This document shows, piece by piece, positions 47,101-58,130 of a DNA stretch of 64,000 nucleotides (positions are counted from its first letter, which is position 1; the number at the start of each line of letters is the position of its first letter). Both the position numbers and the translations under genes were made by a program. A model generated the notes under the pieces. The model did not search any database, was not told the DNA's origin, and was given only the letters and a program-made list of their open reading frames with translations. Source of the stretch: Leptodactylus fallax (lineage: Eukaryota > Chordata > Amphibia > Anura > Leptodactylidae); NCBI GenBank assembly GCA_947044405.1, contig CAMRHE010000035.1:7165501-7229500 (forward strand), written 5' to 3'.

Positions 47101-50100
47101 AAATTACTTTTTTTCCAATAAACCGTCAATTTAGCCCCAAATTTTTCATTTTCACAAGAGGACAAAGGAGAAAAAGCACCCCAAAGTTCGTTACACAATT
47201 TCTCCTGAACACAGAAATGCCCCATATGTGGTTGTAATCTGCTGCATGGGTAAATGGCAGGGCTCAAAATGGAAAGAGCGCTATTTAGCTTTTGGAGGGC
47301 AGATTTTGCTAGAATAGTTTTCGGATGCCATGTCGCATTTGCAGAGCCCCTAAAGTACCAATATAATAGAAACCCCCCAAAATTGACCCCATTTTGGAAA
47401 CTACACCACTTATAGAATTTATCTAGGGGTATGGTGAACATTTTGACCTCACAGCTGTTTCACAGATTTTATTAACATTGGGACATTAAAATGAAAAATT
47501 ACTTTTTTTCCAATAAACCGTCAATTTAGCCCCAAATTTTTCATTTTCACAAGAGGACAAAGGAGAAAAAGCACCCCAAAGTTCGTTACACAATTTCTCC
47601 TGAACACAGAAATGCCCCATATGTGGTTGTAATCTGCTGCATGGGTAAATGGCAGGGCTCAAAATGGAAAGAGCGCTATTTAGCTTTTGGAGGGCAGATT
47701 TTGCTAGAATAGTTTTCGGATGCCATGTCGCATTTGCAGAGCCCCTAAAGTACCAATATAATACAAACCCCCAAAAAGTGACCCCACTTTGGAAACTACA
47801 CCCCTTATAGAATTTATCTAGGGGTATGGTGAACATTTTGACCTCACAGCTGTTTCACAGATTTTATTAACATTGGGACATTAAAATGAAAAATTACTTG
47901 TTTTCCAATAAACCGTCAATTTAGCCCCAAATTTTTCATTTTCACAAGAGGACAAAGGAGAAAAAGCACCCCAAAGTTCGTTACACAATTTCTCCTGAAC
48001 ACAGAAATGCCCCATATGTGGTTGTAATCTGCTGCATGGGTAAATGGCAGGGCTCAAAATGGAAAGAGCGCTATTTAGCTTTTGGAGGGCAGATTTTGCT
48101 AGAATAGTTTTCGGATGCCATGTCGCATTTGCAGAGCCCCTAAAGTACCAATATAATACAAACCCCCCAAAATTGACCCCATTTTGGAAACTACACCACT
48201 TATAGAATTTATCTAGGGGTATGGTGAACATTTTGACCTCACAGCTGTTTCACAGATTTTATTAACATTGGGACATTAAAATGAAAAATTACTTTTTTTC
48301 CAATAAACCGTCAATTTAGCCCCAAATTTTTCATTTTCACAAGAGGACAAAGGAGAAAAAGCACCCCAAAGTTCGTTACACAATTTCTCCTGAACACAGA
48401 AATGCCCCATATGTGGTTGTAATCTGCTGCATGGGTAAATGGCAGGGCTCAAAATGGAAAGAGCGCTATTTAGCTTTTGGAGGGCAGATTTTGCTAGAAT
48501 AGTTTTCGGATGCCATGTCGCATTTGCAGAGCCCCTAAAGTACCAATATAATACAAACCCCCAAAAAGTGACCCCACTTTGGAAACTACACCCCTTATAG
48601 AATTTATCTAGGGGTATGGTGAACATTTTGACCTCACAGCTGTTTCACAGATTTTATTAACATTGGGACATTAAAATGAAAAATTACTTTTTTTCCAATA
48701 AACCGTCAATTTAGCCCCAAATTTTTCATTTTCACAAGAGGACAAAGGAGAAAAAGCACCCCAAAGTTCGTTACACAATTTCTCCTGAACACAGAAATGC
48801 CCCATATGTGGTTGTAATCTGCTGCATGGGTAAATGGCAGGGCTCAAAATGGAAAGAGCGCTATTTAGCTTTTGGAGGGCAGATTTTGCTAGAATAGTTT
48901 TCGGATGCCATGTCGCATTTGCAGAGCCCCTAAAGTACCAATATAATACAAACCCCCCAAAATTGACCCCATTTTGGAAACTACACCACTTATAGAATTT
49001 ATCTAGGGGTATGGTGAACATTTTGACCTCACAGCTGTTTCACAGATTTTATTAACATTGGGACATTAAAATGAAAAATTACTTTTTTTCCAATAAACCG
49101 TCAATTTAGCCCCAAATTTTTCATTTTCACAAGAGGACAAAGGAGAAAAAGCACCCCAAAGTTCGTTACACAATTTCTCCTGAACACAGAAATGCCCCAT
49201 ATGTGGTTGTAATCTGCTGCATGGGTAAATGGCAGGGCTCAAAATGGAAAGAGCGCTATTTAGCTTTTGGAGGGCAGATTTTGCTAGAATAGTTTTCGGA
49301 TGCCATGTCGCATTTGCAGAGCCCCTAAAGTACCAATATAATACAAACCCCCAAAAAGTGACCCCACTTTGGAAACTACACCCCTTATAGAATTTATCTA
49401 GGGGTATGGTGAACATTTTGACCTCACAGCTGTTTCACAGATTTTATTAACATTGGGACATTAAAATGAAAAATTACTTTTTTTCCAATAAACCGTCAAT
49501 TTAGCCCCAAATTTTTCATTTTCACAAGAGGACAAAGGAGAAAAAGCACCCCAAAGTTCGTTACACAATTTCTCCTGAACACAGAAATGCCCCATATGTG
49601 GTTGTAATCTGCTGCATGGGTAAATGGCAGGGCTCAAAATGGAAAGAGCGCTATTTAGCTTTTGGAGGGCAGATTTTGCTAGAATAGTTTTCGGATGCCA
49701 TGTCGCATTTGCAGAGCCCCTAAAGTACCAATATAATACAAACCCCCCAAAATTGACCCCATTTTGGAAACTACACCACTTATAGAATTTATCTAGGGGT
49801 ATGGTGAACATTTTGACCTCACAGCTGTTTCACAGATTTTATTAACATTGGGACATTAAAATGAAAAATTACTTTTTTTTCCAATAAACCGTCAATTTAG
49901 CCCCAAATTTTTCATTTTCACAAGAGGACAAAGGAGAAAAAGCACCCCAAAGTTCGTTACACAATTTCTCCTGAACACAGAAATGCCCCATATGTGGTTG
50001 TAATCTGCTGCATGGGTAAATGGTAGGGCTCAAAATGGAAAGAGCGCTATTTAGCTTTTGGAGGGCAGATTTTGCTAGAATAGTTTTCGGATGCCATGTC

Positions 50101-52560
50101 GCATTTGCAGAGCCCCTAAAGTACCAATATAATACAAACCCCCAAAAAGTGACCCCACTTTGGAAACTACACCCCTTATAGAATTTATCTAGGGGTATGG
50201 TGAACATTTTGACCTCACAGCTGTTTCACAGATTTTATTAACATTGGGACATTAAAATGAAAAATTACTTTTTTTCCAATAAACCGTCAATTTAGCCCCA
50301 AATTTTTCATTTTCACAAGAGGACAAAGGAGAAAAAGCACCCCAAAGTTCGTTACACAATTTCTCCTGAACACAGAAATGCCCCATATGTGGTTGTAATC
50401 TGCTGCATGGGTAAATGGCAGGGCTCAAAATGGAAAGAGCGCTATTTAGCTTTTGGAGGGCAGATTTTGCTAGAATAGTTTTCGGATGCCATGTCGCATT
50501 TGCAGAGCCCCTAAAGTACCAATATAATACAAACCCCCCAAAATTGACCCCATTTTGGAAACTACACCACTTATAGAATTTATCTAGGGGTATGGTGAAC
50601 ATTTTGACCTCACAGCTGTTTCACAGATTTTATTAACATTGGGACATTAAAATGAAAAATTACTTTTTTTCCAATAAACCGTCAATTTAGCCCCAAATTT
50701 TTCATTTTCACAAGAGGACAAAGGAGAAAAAGCACCCCAAAGTTCGTTACACAATTTCTCCTGAACACAGAAATGCCCCATATGTGGTTGTAATCTGCTG
50801 CATGGGTAAATGGCAGGGCTCAAAATGGAAAGAGCGCTATTTAGCTTTTGGAGGGCAGATTTTGCTAGAATAGTTTTCGGATGCCATGTCGCATTTGCAG
50901 AGCCCCTAAAGTACCAATATAATACAAACCCCCAAAAAGTGACCCCACTTTGGAAACTACACCCCTTATAGAATTTATCTAGGGGTATGGTGAACATTTT
51001 GACCTCACAGCTGTTTCACAGATTTTATTAACATTGGGACATTAAAATGAAAAATTACTTTTTTTCCAATAAACCGTCAATTTAGCCCCAAATTTTTCAT
51101 TTTCACAAGAGGACAAAGGAGAAAAAGCACCCCAAAGTTCGTTACACAATTTCTCCTGAACACAGAAATGCCCCATATGTGGTTGTAATCTGCTGCATGG
51201 GTAAATGGCAGGGCTCAAAATGGAAAGAGCGCTATTTAGCTTTTGGAGGGCAGATTTTGCTAGAATAGTTTTCGGATGCCATGTCGCATTTGCAGAGCCC
51301 CTAAAGTACCAATATAATACAAACCCCCCAAAATTGACCCCATTTTGGAAACTACACCACTTATAGAATTTATCTAGGGGTATGGTGAACATTTTGACCT
51401 CACAGCTGTTTCACAGATTTTATTAACATTGGGACATTAAAATGAAAAATTACTTTTTTTTCCAATAAACCGTCAATTTAGCCCCAAATTTTTCATTTTC
51501 ACAAGAGGACAAAGGAGAAAAAGCACCCCAAAGTTCGTTACACAATTTCTCCTGAACACAGAAATGCCCCATATGTGGTTGTAATCTGCTGCATGGGTAA
51601 ATGGCAGGGCTCAAAATGGAAAGAGCGCTATTTAGCTTTTGGAGGGCAGATTTTGCTAGAATAGTTTTCGGATGCCATGTCGCATTTGCAGAGCCCCTAA
51701 AGTACCAATATAATACAAACCCCCAAAAAGTGACCCCATTTTGGAAACTACACCCCTTATAGAATTTATCTAGGGGTATGGTGAACATTTTGACCTCACA
51801 GCTGTTTCACAGATTTTATTAACATTGGGACATTAAAATGAAAAATTACTTTTTTTCCAATAAACCGTCAATTTAGCCCCAAATTTTTCATTTTCACAAG
51901 AGGACAAAGGAGAAAAAGCACCCCAAAGTTCGTTACACAATTTCTCCTGAACACAGAAATGCCCCATATGTGGTTGTAATCTGCTGCATGGGTAAATGGC
52001 AGGGCTCAAAATGGAAAGAGCGCTATTTAGCTTTTGGAGGGCAGATTTTGCTAGAATAGTTTTCGGATGCCATGTCGCATTTGCAGAGCCCCTAAAGTAC
52101 CAATATAATACAAACCCCCCAAAATTGACCCCATTTTGGAAACTACACCACTTATAGAATTTATCTAGGGGTATGGTGAACATTTTGACCTCACAGCTGT
52201 TTCACAGATTTTATTAACATTGGGACATTAAAATGAAAAATTACTTTTTTTCCAATAAACCGTCAATTTAGCCCCAAATTTTTCATTTTCACAAGAGGAC
52301 AAAGGAGAAAAAGCACCCCAAAGTTCGTTACACAATTTCTCCTGAACACAGAAATGCCCCATATGTGGTTGTAATCTGCTGCATGGGTAAATGGCAGGGC
52401 TCAAAATGGAAAGAGCGCTATTTAGCTTTTGGAGGGCAGATTTTGCTGGAATAGTTTTTGGATGCCATGTCGCATTTGCAGAACCCCTAAAGTACCAATA
52501 TAATGGAAACCTCTCAAAAGTGACCCCATTTTAGAAACTACACCCCTCAAGGAATGTATC
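41155..52560. repeat. 395-bp satellite array, about 29 units in a dimeric higher-order pattern
   Basis: Units start at 41161 and repeat every 395 bp, with a few of 396-398 bp due to T7/T8 and C-run changes. Two versions differ near the CCCCATTTTGGAAAC block. Type A has CCCCCCAAAATTGACC and ACACCACTT; type B has CCCCCAAAAAGTGACC and ACACCCCTT. The order of the 28 full units is A A B A B B A B A B A A B A B A B A B A B A B A B A B A. The A/B alternation makes a 790-bp higher-order unit. The last unit (from 52228) is transitional. Each unit carries a 112-117-codon minus-strand ORF, preserved only because the units are nearly identical. Confidence 0.97.
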
Positions 52561-54125
52561 AAGGGGTATTATCATTTTGAGCCTAAAAATGCTTCCCAAA
52601 AATTAATGTACAAAGTGAAAATTAAAGTTTTTAAAGAAATATCCAATTTCAGTGCCTAATACGTTGCGGCCACTTTGTGGCATCAGAGACATGAACTCCT
52701 TAAACTATTAAGTGGGCTATCCCGGGGACAAAAAAATTATATATGTGGGTATAAACTGCTGCTTGGGCACGCAGCAGGGCTCAGAAGGGAAGGAGCACTG
52801 TGTTTTTTTTTAGCTTTTGGAGTACAGATTTAGAGGGACTTTCTGGTCGCCATGATATTTTTGCAGAGCCCTGGAGGTGCCAGTAAATTGGAATTCCCCA
52901 AGAAGTGACCCCCATTTTGTAGGGGCAATTTTAGGGTCTCTGCAAATGTGACATGGCGTCCAAAAAAACAACAATCTAAATATGCGCTCCAAAAGCACAT
53001 AGCGCTCCTTCACATTTGTGCCCTGTTGTGTGCCCAAATGACAGTTTATGCCCACATGTATGACACTGGTGTACCCAGGATAACGTACTTAACAATGCCA
53101 TATGTGGGTATAAACTGCTGTTTGGGCACAGCCAGGCACAGAAGGGAAAGAGCGCTATTTTGGTTTTTAGAGCACAGTTTGCTTTTTGGACACCATGCCA
53201 CTTTTGCAGAGACCATGAATTGTCAGTAAAGTGGAATCCGCAGACATGTCACCCCATTTTGGAAACTATACCCTTCAAGGGATTTATCAAGTGGGGTAGC
53301 GAGCATTATTAACCCTTAAGTGTTGCATTCTTTTAATTTCCAAAAATGAATGCGCAGCTGATAATGAAAAGTTAAAAATGAAATTTTTCTATAGATACGC
53401 CATTTCAGTGCCCGATATGTTGTGCCCAGCTTATGTCTGCACAGTGTCTGTGTCACACTCCAAAAACTGGTGAGCGGGGATCCCGGGCACAACAGCTTTT
53501 GGAGCGTTCATCTCTGATACAAGCCTGGCATAACATATTACGCACTGAAATGATGTATTCCTGGAATAATTGTCATTTTCACCTTTCATCATCAGCTGCG
53601 TATTCATTTACGGATAATAAATTATAACAACACTTGGGGGTTAAAAATGCTCACTGTACCCCTGGATAAATTCCTTCAGGGTTGCAGTTTCTAAAATGGA
53701 GTGACATGTCAGGGGATTCCACTATACTGGCATTTCAGCTCTGCAAAAGTGCAATGGCGTCCAAAAACCAAACCGTCCAAGTCTGTGCTCCAAAAATCAA
53801 ATAGCGCTCCTTCCCTTCTGTGCCCAGCTGTGCCCAAACAGGAGTTTATACCCATATATGACATTAGGTACCTTATCCTGGGTACAACAGTGTCATACAT
53901 GTGGGTATAAACTGCGGTTTGGGCACACAGCAGGGCACAGAAGGGAAGGAGCGCTATGTGGCTTTTGGAGCGCAGATTCAGATGTTTGGGATCTGGATGC
54001 CATGTCATGTTTGCAGAGCCTCTAAAGTACCAGTAAAGTGGAATCCCCTAGGGAATGACCCCATTTTGAAAACTGCACCCCTCAAAGAATTTATCAAGAG
54101 GTGTAACGAGCATTAGTATCCCAGA
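52561..54125. repeat. Diverged satellite units in alternating orientation (palindromes)
   Basis: Unit-like blocks lie inverted at about 52860-53075 and direct at 53095-53290, then inverted at about 53640-53870 and direct at 53880-54120. The landmark GTGGGTATAAACTG appears in both orientations around centres near 53080 and 53880. A third palindrome centre near 53460 joins GCGCAGCTGATAATGAAAAG with its inverse. The array edge is thus built of nested inverted duplications. Confidence 0.8.
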
Positions 54126-55682
54126 CGTGACTGCACAGCGAATGGGGGAAAGTGAATGAATATGTAATCTGTGCGTAATACATTGGGTACACTAAATTCC
54201 CTACTATTTCCCCAGTAGTTCCTATTATTGGGGAGGTCACTCTGGGGGTCATTTCTGGTTTATTGTCCCTCGGAAGCTCTAAATCTGGTTTGTACCCTGA
54301 TATCCGCTCGCACAGCTTATACATTCCCTTACTGCTGCAGCCAGTTATGCTCTAAAGATTTGGCGATTTTTGGGGTTTTTGTCTTCACATTGTACGAGCT
54401 ATATTTTCTTTATTTCTCTGGTGATGTAGCCATATGAGGGCTTGTTGTTTGCAGGGTGAGATGTATTTTTTAATGACATCATTTTTAGGTGCTTACAACT
54501 TATTAAATAAATTTTATTAACTCTTTCTTGGTGGATTAAAAAACAACCCCTTCAATTCTGGCACTGCGTTTTATCTTTTAAATTTTTCACCATGCAGCGT
54601 AGAGCGTAAGTAACATGTTATCTTTATTCTGCGGGTCAGTACGATTATGGTGATACCTCATTTATACTGTTTTTTTATGCAATAGCAATTTTGCAGAACA
54701 AAAACCCATTTGGGGACATAAATCAATTTGTTTTGCATCGCCATCTTCTAAGATGCGTAGCATTTTTATTTTTCAGTTTAGAGAGTTGGTTTAGGGCTTA
54801 TTTTTTGCAGGACAACCTGTGATTTTTATTGGTACTGTTTTGGGGTACATATGACTTTTTGATCACTTTTTATGGCATATTTTGTAAGGTGAGATGGCGA
54901 AAAATCGTTACTTTTGGCGGGTTTTTTCCGTTTTTTTTTCCCCGACTTTCACCATGTACATTAAATATGGTTTCAGTTTTATTGTACAGGTTGTTACGGA
55001 CGCAACGATACCAAATATGTATTTTTTTTATTAATTTTTAGGTTTATTTTTTATATAATTCATTTTATATAGGAAAAGGGAATTTTTGGGGCTTTATTCT
55101 TTTATTAATTTTTTTTCACATACTTTATTATTTTTTTTTTTTTCACTTTTTTTCACTTTTTCTTGTGTCCCATTAGGACACCTGAGCCAGAGATGCTTTG
55201 ATCTCTGGCTCAGTACTATAGACTGCAAGACACGAGCATACACGTGTCTTGCAGCCTATACAGGAAGTCAGCGCTATGGAAACACAGCGCTGACTTCCGC
55301 AGGTCTCGGCAGGATCAACCAGGTACTGGGGGCTCCACGTAGCCTGGGGTCACTGGGCAGACCCCGGGCTGCAGATTAGAGATATCGCCACCACCCGATT
55401 TTGCCGCGGGGGTTGCCGGGGGGGCGGCAAGATGGCGGAACCCCTTGGATGCCGCGGTCATGTTTGACCGCGGCATCCAAGGGGTTAAAACCGCCGATCG
55501 GAAGTTATGGCCGACCGGGGGTTATGGAGCAGGGTGTTAGCTGTCAGATACAGCTAACACCCGGTTCCGATACCGCCCGCTCAGATAGTGAGCGGGCGGC
55601 CGGCCTCGGGCGTATTATTACGTCCTGGTGCGCGAGTACCTAGCGCCCAGGACGTAATAGTACGTCCAAGGTCGTTAAGGGG
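54126..55682. other. Unique right arm of the satellite-bearing element
   Basis: AT-rich sequence with T-runs (55110-55170), then a GC-rich end with hairpins: CTCTGGCTCAG against CTGAGCCAGAG (55182-55214), CCGCGGCATCCAAGGGGTT (55480-55499) with its partial inverse at 55440-55458, and GGACGTAATAGTACGTCC. No coding sequence. Confidence 0.6.
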
Positions 55683-55684
55683 TT

Positions 55685-55869
55685 AAGGATGGGAAAACCT
55701 CTGAAGATTTGTTTTTTTCAGTGTTCGAATCCTTGGTTTGGTTCAGTCTGAACTTGTTCGCATAGACCCAGATGTGAAATTATTATAGTCTGGAGTCTCT
55801 TCAGACCCGAGAGTATAATAGGAGCAGGCCCAAGGGAGGTGTAAAAAATAAAAAAACAATTATACTCAC
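55685..55869. repeat. Left half of a hAT-type MITE split by the large hAT element
   Basis: It begins near AAGGATGGGAAAACCTCTGA, a degenerate TAGAGATGGGCAAACC end, and holds the GAGTCTCTTCAGACCCGAG/AGTATAATA block. It stops at ATACTCAC (55862-55869), the target duplication of the hAT insertion. The right half resumes at 63601. Confidence 0.6.
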
Positions 55870-56464
55870 TAGAGATGAGCGAATTGAAGCTGCAGAAGTG
55901 GAATTTGATCTGAATTATAGGAAATCTTCAATTCGCCACGATTCCGGATTTCCTCACACTTCGATGCATCAAATCACATTTTTTTATAAAATGGCCACCG
56001 CACATGTTAGGACAAGGTGCAAGGGACTCTGGGAGCGTGGGATCACCCACAATGCCAAGCGTGTAGCTAATCAGCAGCCAGCTGGACCTCTGATGTCACA
56101 GCCCTATAAAAACCCTTGGCCATTTTAAGTACAGTCATTTCACATCACTCTTACTGTAGGGACAGACGTTGGCAGGAACTTGGGAAAAACAGAAAACAGA
56201 TAGAAGTTCAGGGAAAGAGGCTGAGCCTTAGAACTATAGGGAAAGGATAGGGAGGAATGGAGTTTAGAATCTGGGGTAGTTGCTGGGTCATTTACAGCAA
56301 TAATTTGCAGCATAATTCACATTGTAGCACTCTCTGCCATTATACTGCTGCTCATTACTCATATCTTTGTCTTCAAGGTGGAACACAACAAGCCTTTTTC
56401 AGTGCAGTACAGCAAAAAACAGTGAATTATCATACACTAATATCTGCACTTATCTATAATAAAA

Positions 56465-56735
56465 CGCCTTTTTAAAGTCGTTTATTATAAGAGGCTTATT
56501 CCCTGTTCTTCCACAGCATAACATTACATTTGTCAGTACTACTGTGCCAAAGAAAACTGAATTATCATCCAATAATATCTGCATGTATCTGTAAAAACGC
56601 CTTTTTAAAGGCGTTTATTATAAGGGGCTTATTCACTGTTCTTCCACAGCATAACATTACATTTGTCAGTACTACTGTGCCAAAGAAAACTGAATTATCA
56701 TCCAATAATATCTGCACTTATCTGTAATAAATGCC
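56465..56735. repeat. Tandem repeat, about 131-bp unit, two copies, in the hAT 5' part
   Basis: CGCCTTTTTAAAG begins the units at 56465 and 56598, with a partial third start near 56728. Each contains CCACAGCATAACATTACATT and CCAAAGAAAACTGAATTATC. Confidence 0.85.
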
Positions 56736-56744
56736 TTTAATGTG

Positions 56745-57300
56745 GGGAAAGACATAACCACCATATTTGCCATTTTGTTACCAGTTTAAAGTTGCAGGCC
56801 ATTTTTAAATACAGTATTGTCAATAATAATTCAATACTTCAATAATTCTTAGTGGTTATCATCACTTATTTAAAGGTGTTCATTAGTGTCTAAACCCATA
56901 AGGAGGACCATATTCGCCATTTTGTTACCAGTATAAAGTTGCAGGCCATTTTTAAAAACAATATTGTCAATAATAATTCAATAATTCTTAGAGGTTATCA
57001 TCACTTATTTAAAGGTATTTATTAGTGTGTAAACCCATAAGGAGGACCATATTCGCCATTTTGTTACCAGTATAAAGTTGCAGGCCATTTTTAAAAACAG
57101 TATTGTCAATAATAATTCAATAATTCAATAATTCTTGGCGGTTATCACTTTTTTAAAGGTGTTTATTAGTGTGTAAACCCATAAGGAGAACCATATTTGC
57201 CATTTTGTTACCAGTATAACGTTTCTGGCCATTTATCAATACAGTATTGTTAATAATTCAGTAATTCTGAGACACAAATCCCTGCCTTAATCATGCTTTT
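56745..57300. repeat. Tandem repeat, about 140-147-bp unit, four copies, in the hAT 5' part
   Basis: GCCATTTTGTTACCAGT starts at 56769, 56916, 57055 and 57199, followed in each unit by GCAGGCCATTTTTAAA (or a variant) and ATTGTCAATAATAATTCAAT. It lies near the left terminus, where hAT elements often carry transposase-binding repeats; that role is not shown here. Confidence 0.85.
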
Positions 57301-58130
57301 TTATTGGCGTTCATTAGTGGGGAAGAAATAAGAGGCATTGTTATGGTTCCGTGTTTTGTTTCTGTTGGTTTTTGGTTTCCGGGTTTTTCCTTTTCCTGTT
57401 TTTTTGGTGTTATGTGAGTTTCTAGGGGATGGGTTTTGTTTGGTTAGCTTTTTAGCTCAGTTTCGTCTTGACTCTGAGCGGGTCATCTTCTATTCAGTGA
57501 TCAACCTGATTCAGTCTCATTGCTTTCCTGAAACCTTGGATCTAGTAACCAGTTCCAGTAGTTATTTGTTGCATGTGAACCGTGAGTAGCAAGAATATTA
57601 GATTCTAGTTTTCTCACTGCGGGCAAGTGTTTTTGAAGTGTGAACAGACAGGGCTTCTTTTAAATGTTAGTATTTGTTTCTACTAGACTTTCCTATCTAG
57701 CCTCAGTTAGCGTCCGTTCCTTCTGATGCCATTTTAGGGAGAAAATATGGCCAGAAGTGTTCTTTAGTATTTTCTGTAGATCGGAGTCTGTTCACACATG
57801 ATTTTGGTCTGCTACCTGTTTTTGGGTGTGGTTCTCTGCAAATCTCTCAGAGAGGTTGGCTGTGACTGCCTCACAGTCTTTGCTGGTTTGCATTCCCTGC
57901 TGCAGGTTGTGAGCACGGTCTATTATATGTTTGTTGTTTATTTAAACTTCCCATTTCTCTGCTTGCTTTCTATTGCAGGATATTTCCTATATAGTTTTAT
58001 GCTGTTTGTTCTTGTGTTAACTGTTACTGCTTAGGTCCCCTGATTGTAACAGGCATATTTGCAGTTCTCTTCAAAGTAGAAAATAACAGACCTTTTTGCC
58101 CTTTGCAATTATGTTTTTGCATCGAACAGT
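57301..58130. other. hAT 5' leader region, nothing coding recognised
   Basis: T-rich sequence with short ORFs in several frames, none with a recognisable family. It could include the promoter or a 5' exon of the transposase gene. Confidence 0.4.

Larger units (their letters stand above)
39798..55682. mobile_element. TTAA-flanked large non-autonomous element housing a satellite array
   Basis: The left end is CCCCTTAAGGACC and the right end, inverted, CCCCTTAACGACC (12 of 13). TTAA lies on both sides (39794-39797 and 55683-55686). The order inside is a unique left part (39798-40250), diverged repeat units, the homogeneous 395-bp array, diverged and inverted units (52520-54120), and a unique AT-rich then GC-rich right part ending in GGACGTAATAGTACGTCC, a palindrome. 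No transposase gene was found. The TTAA sites suggest piggyBac-type mobilisation of a smaller ancestor, with the array growing afterwards; this is inference. Confidence 0.7.

Noticed and set aside
41161..52183. 28 near-identical minus-strand ORFs of 112-117 codons, as if a tandem gene family
   Set aside because: The ORF is present because the 395-bp units are near identical. Sequence outside the ORF is just as conserved, diverged edge units break the frame, and the product has no recognisable domain.
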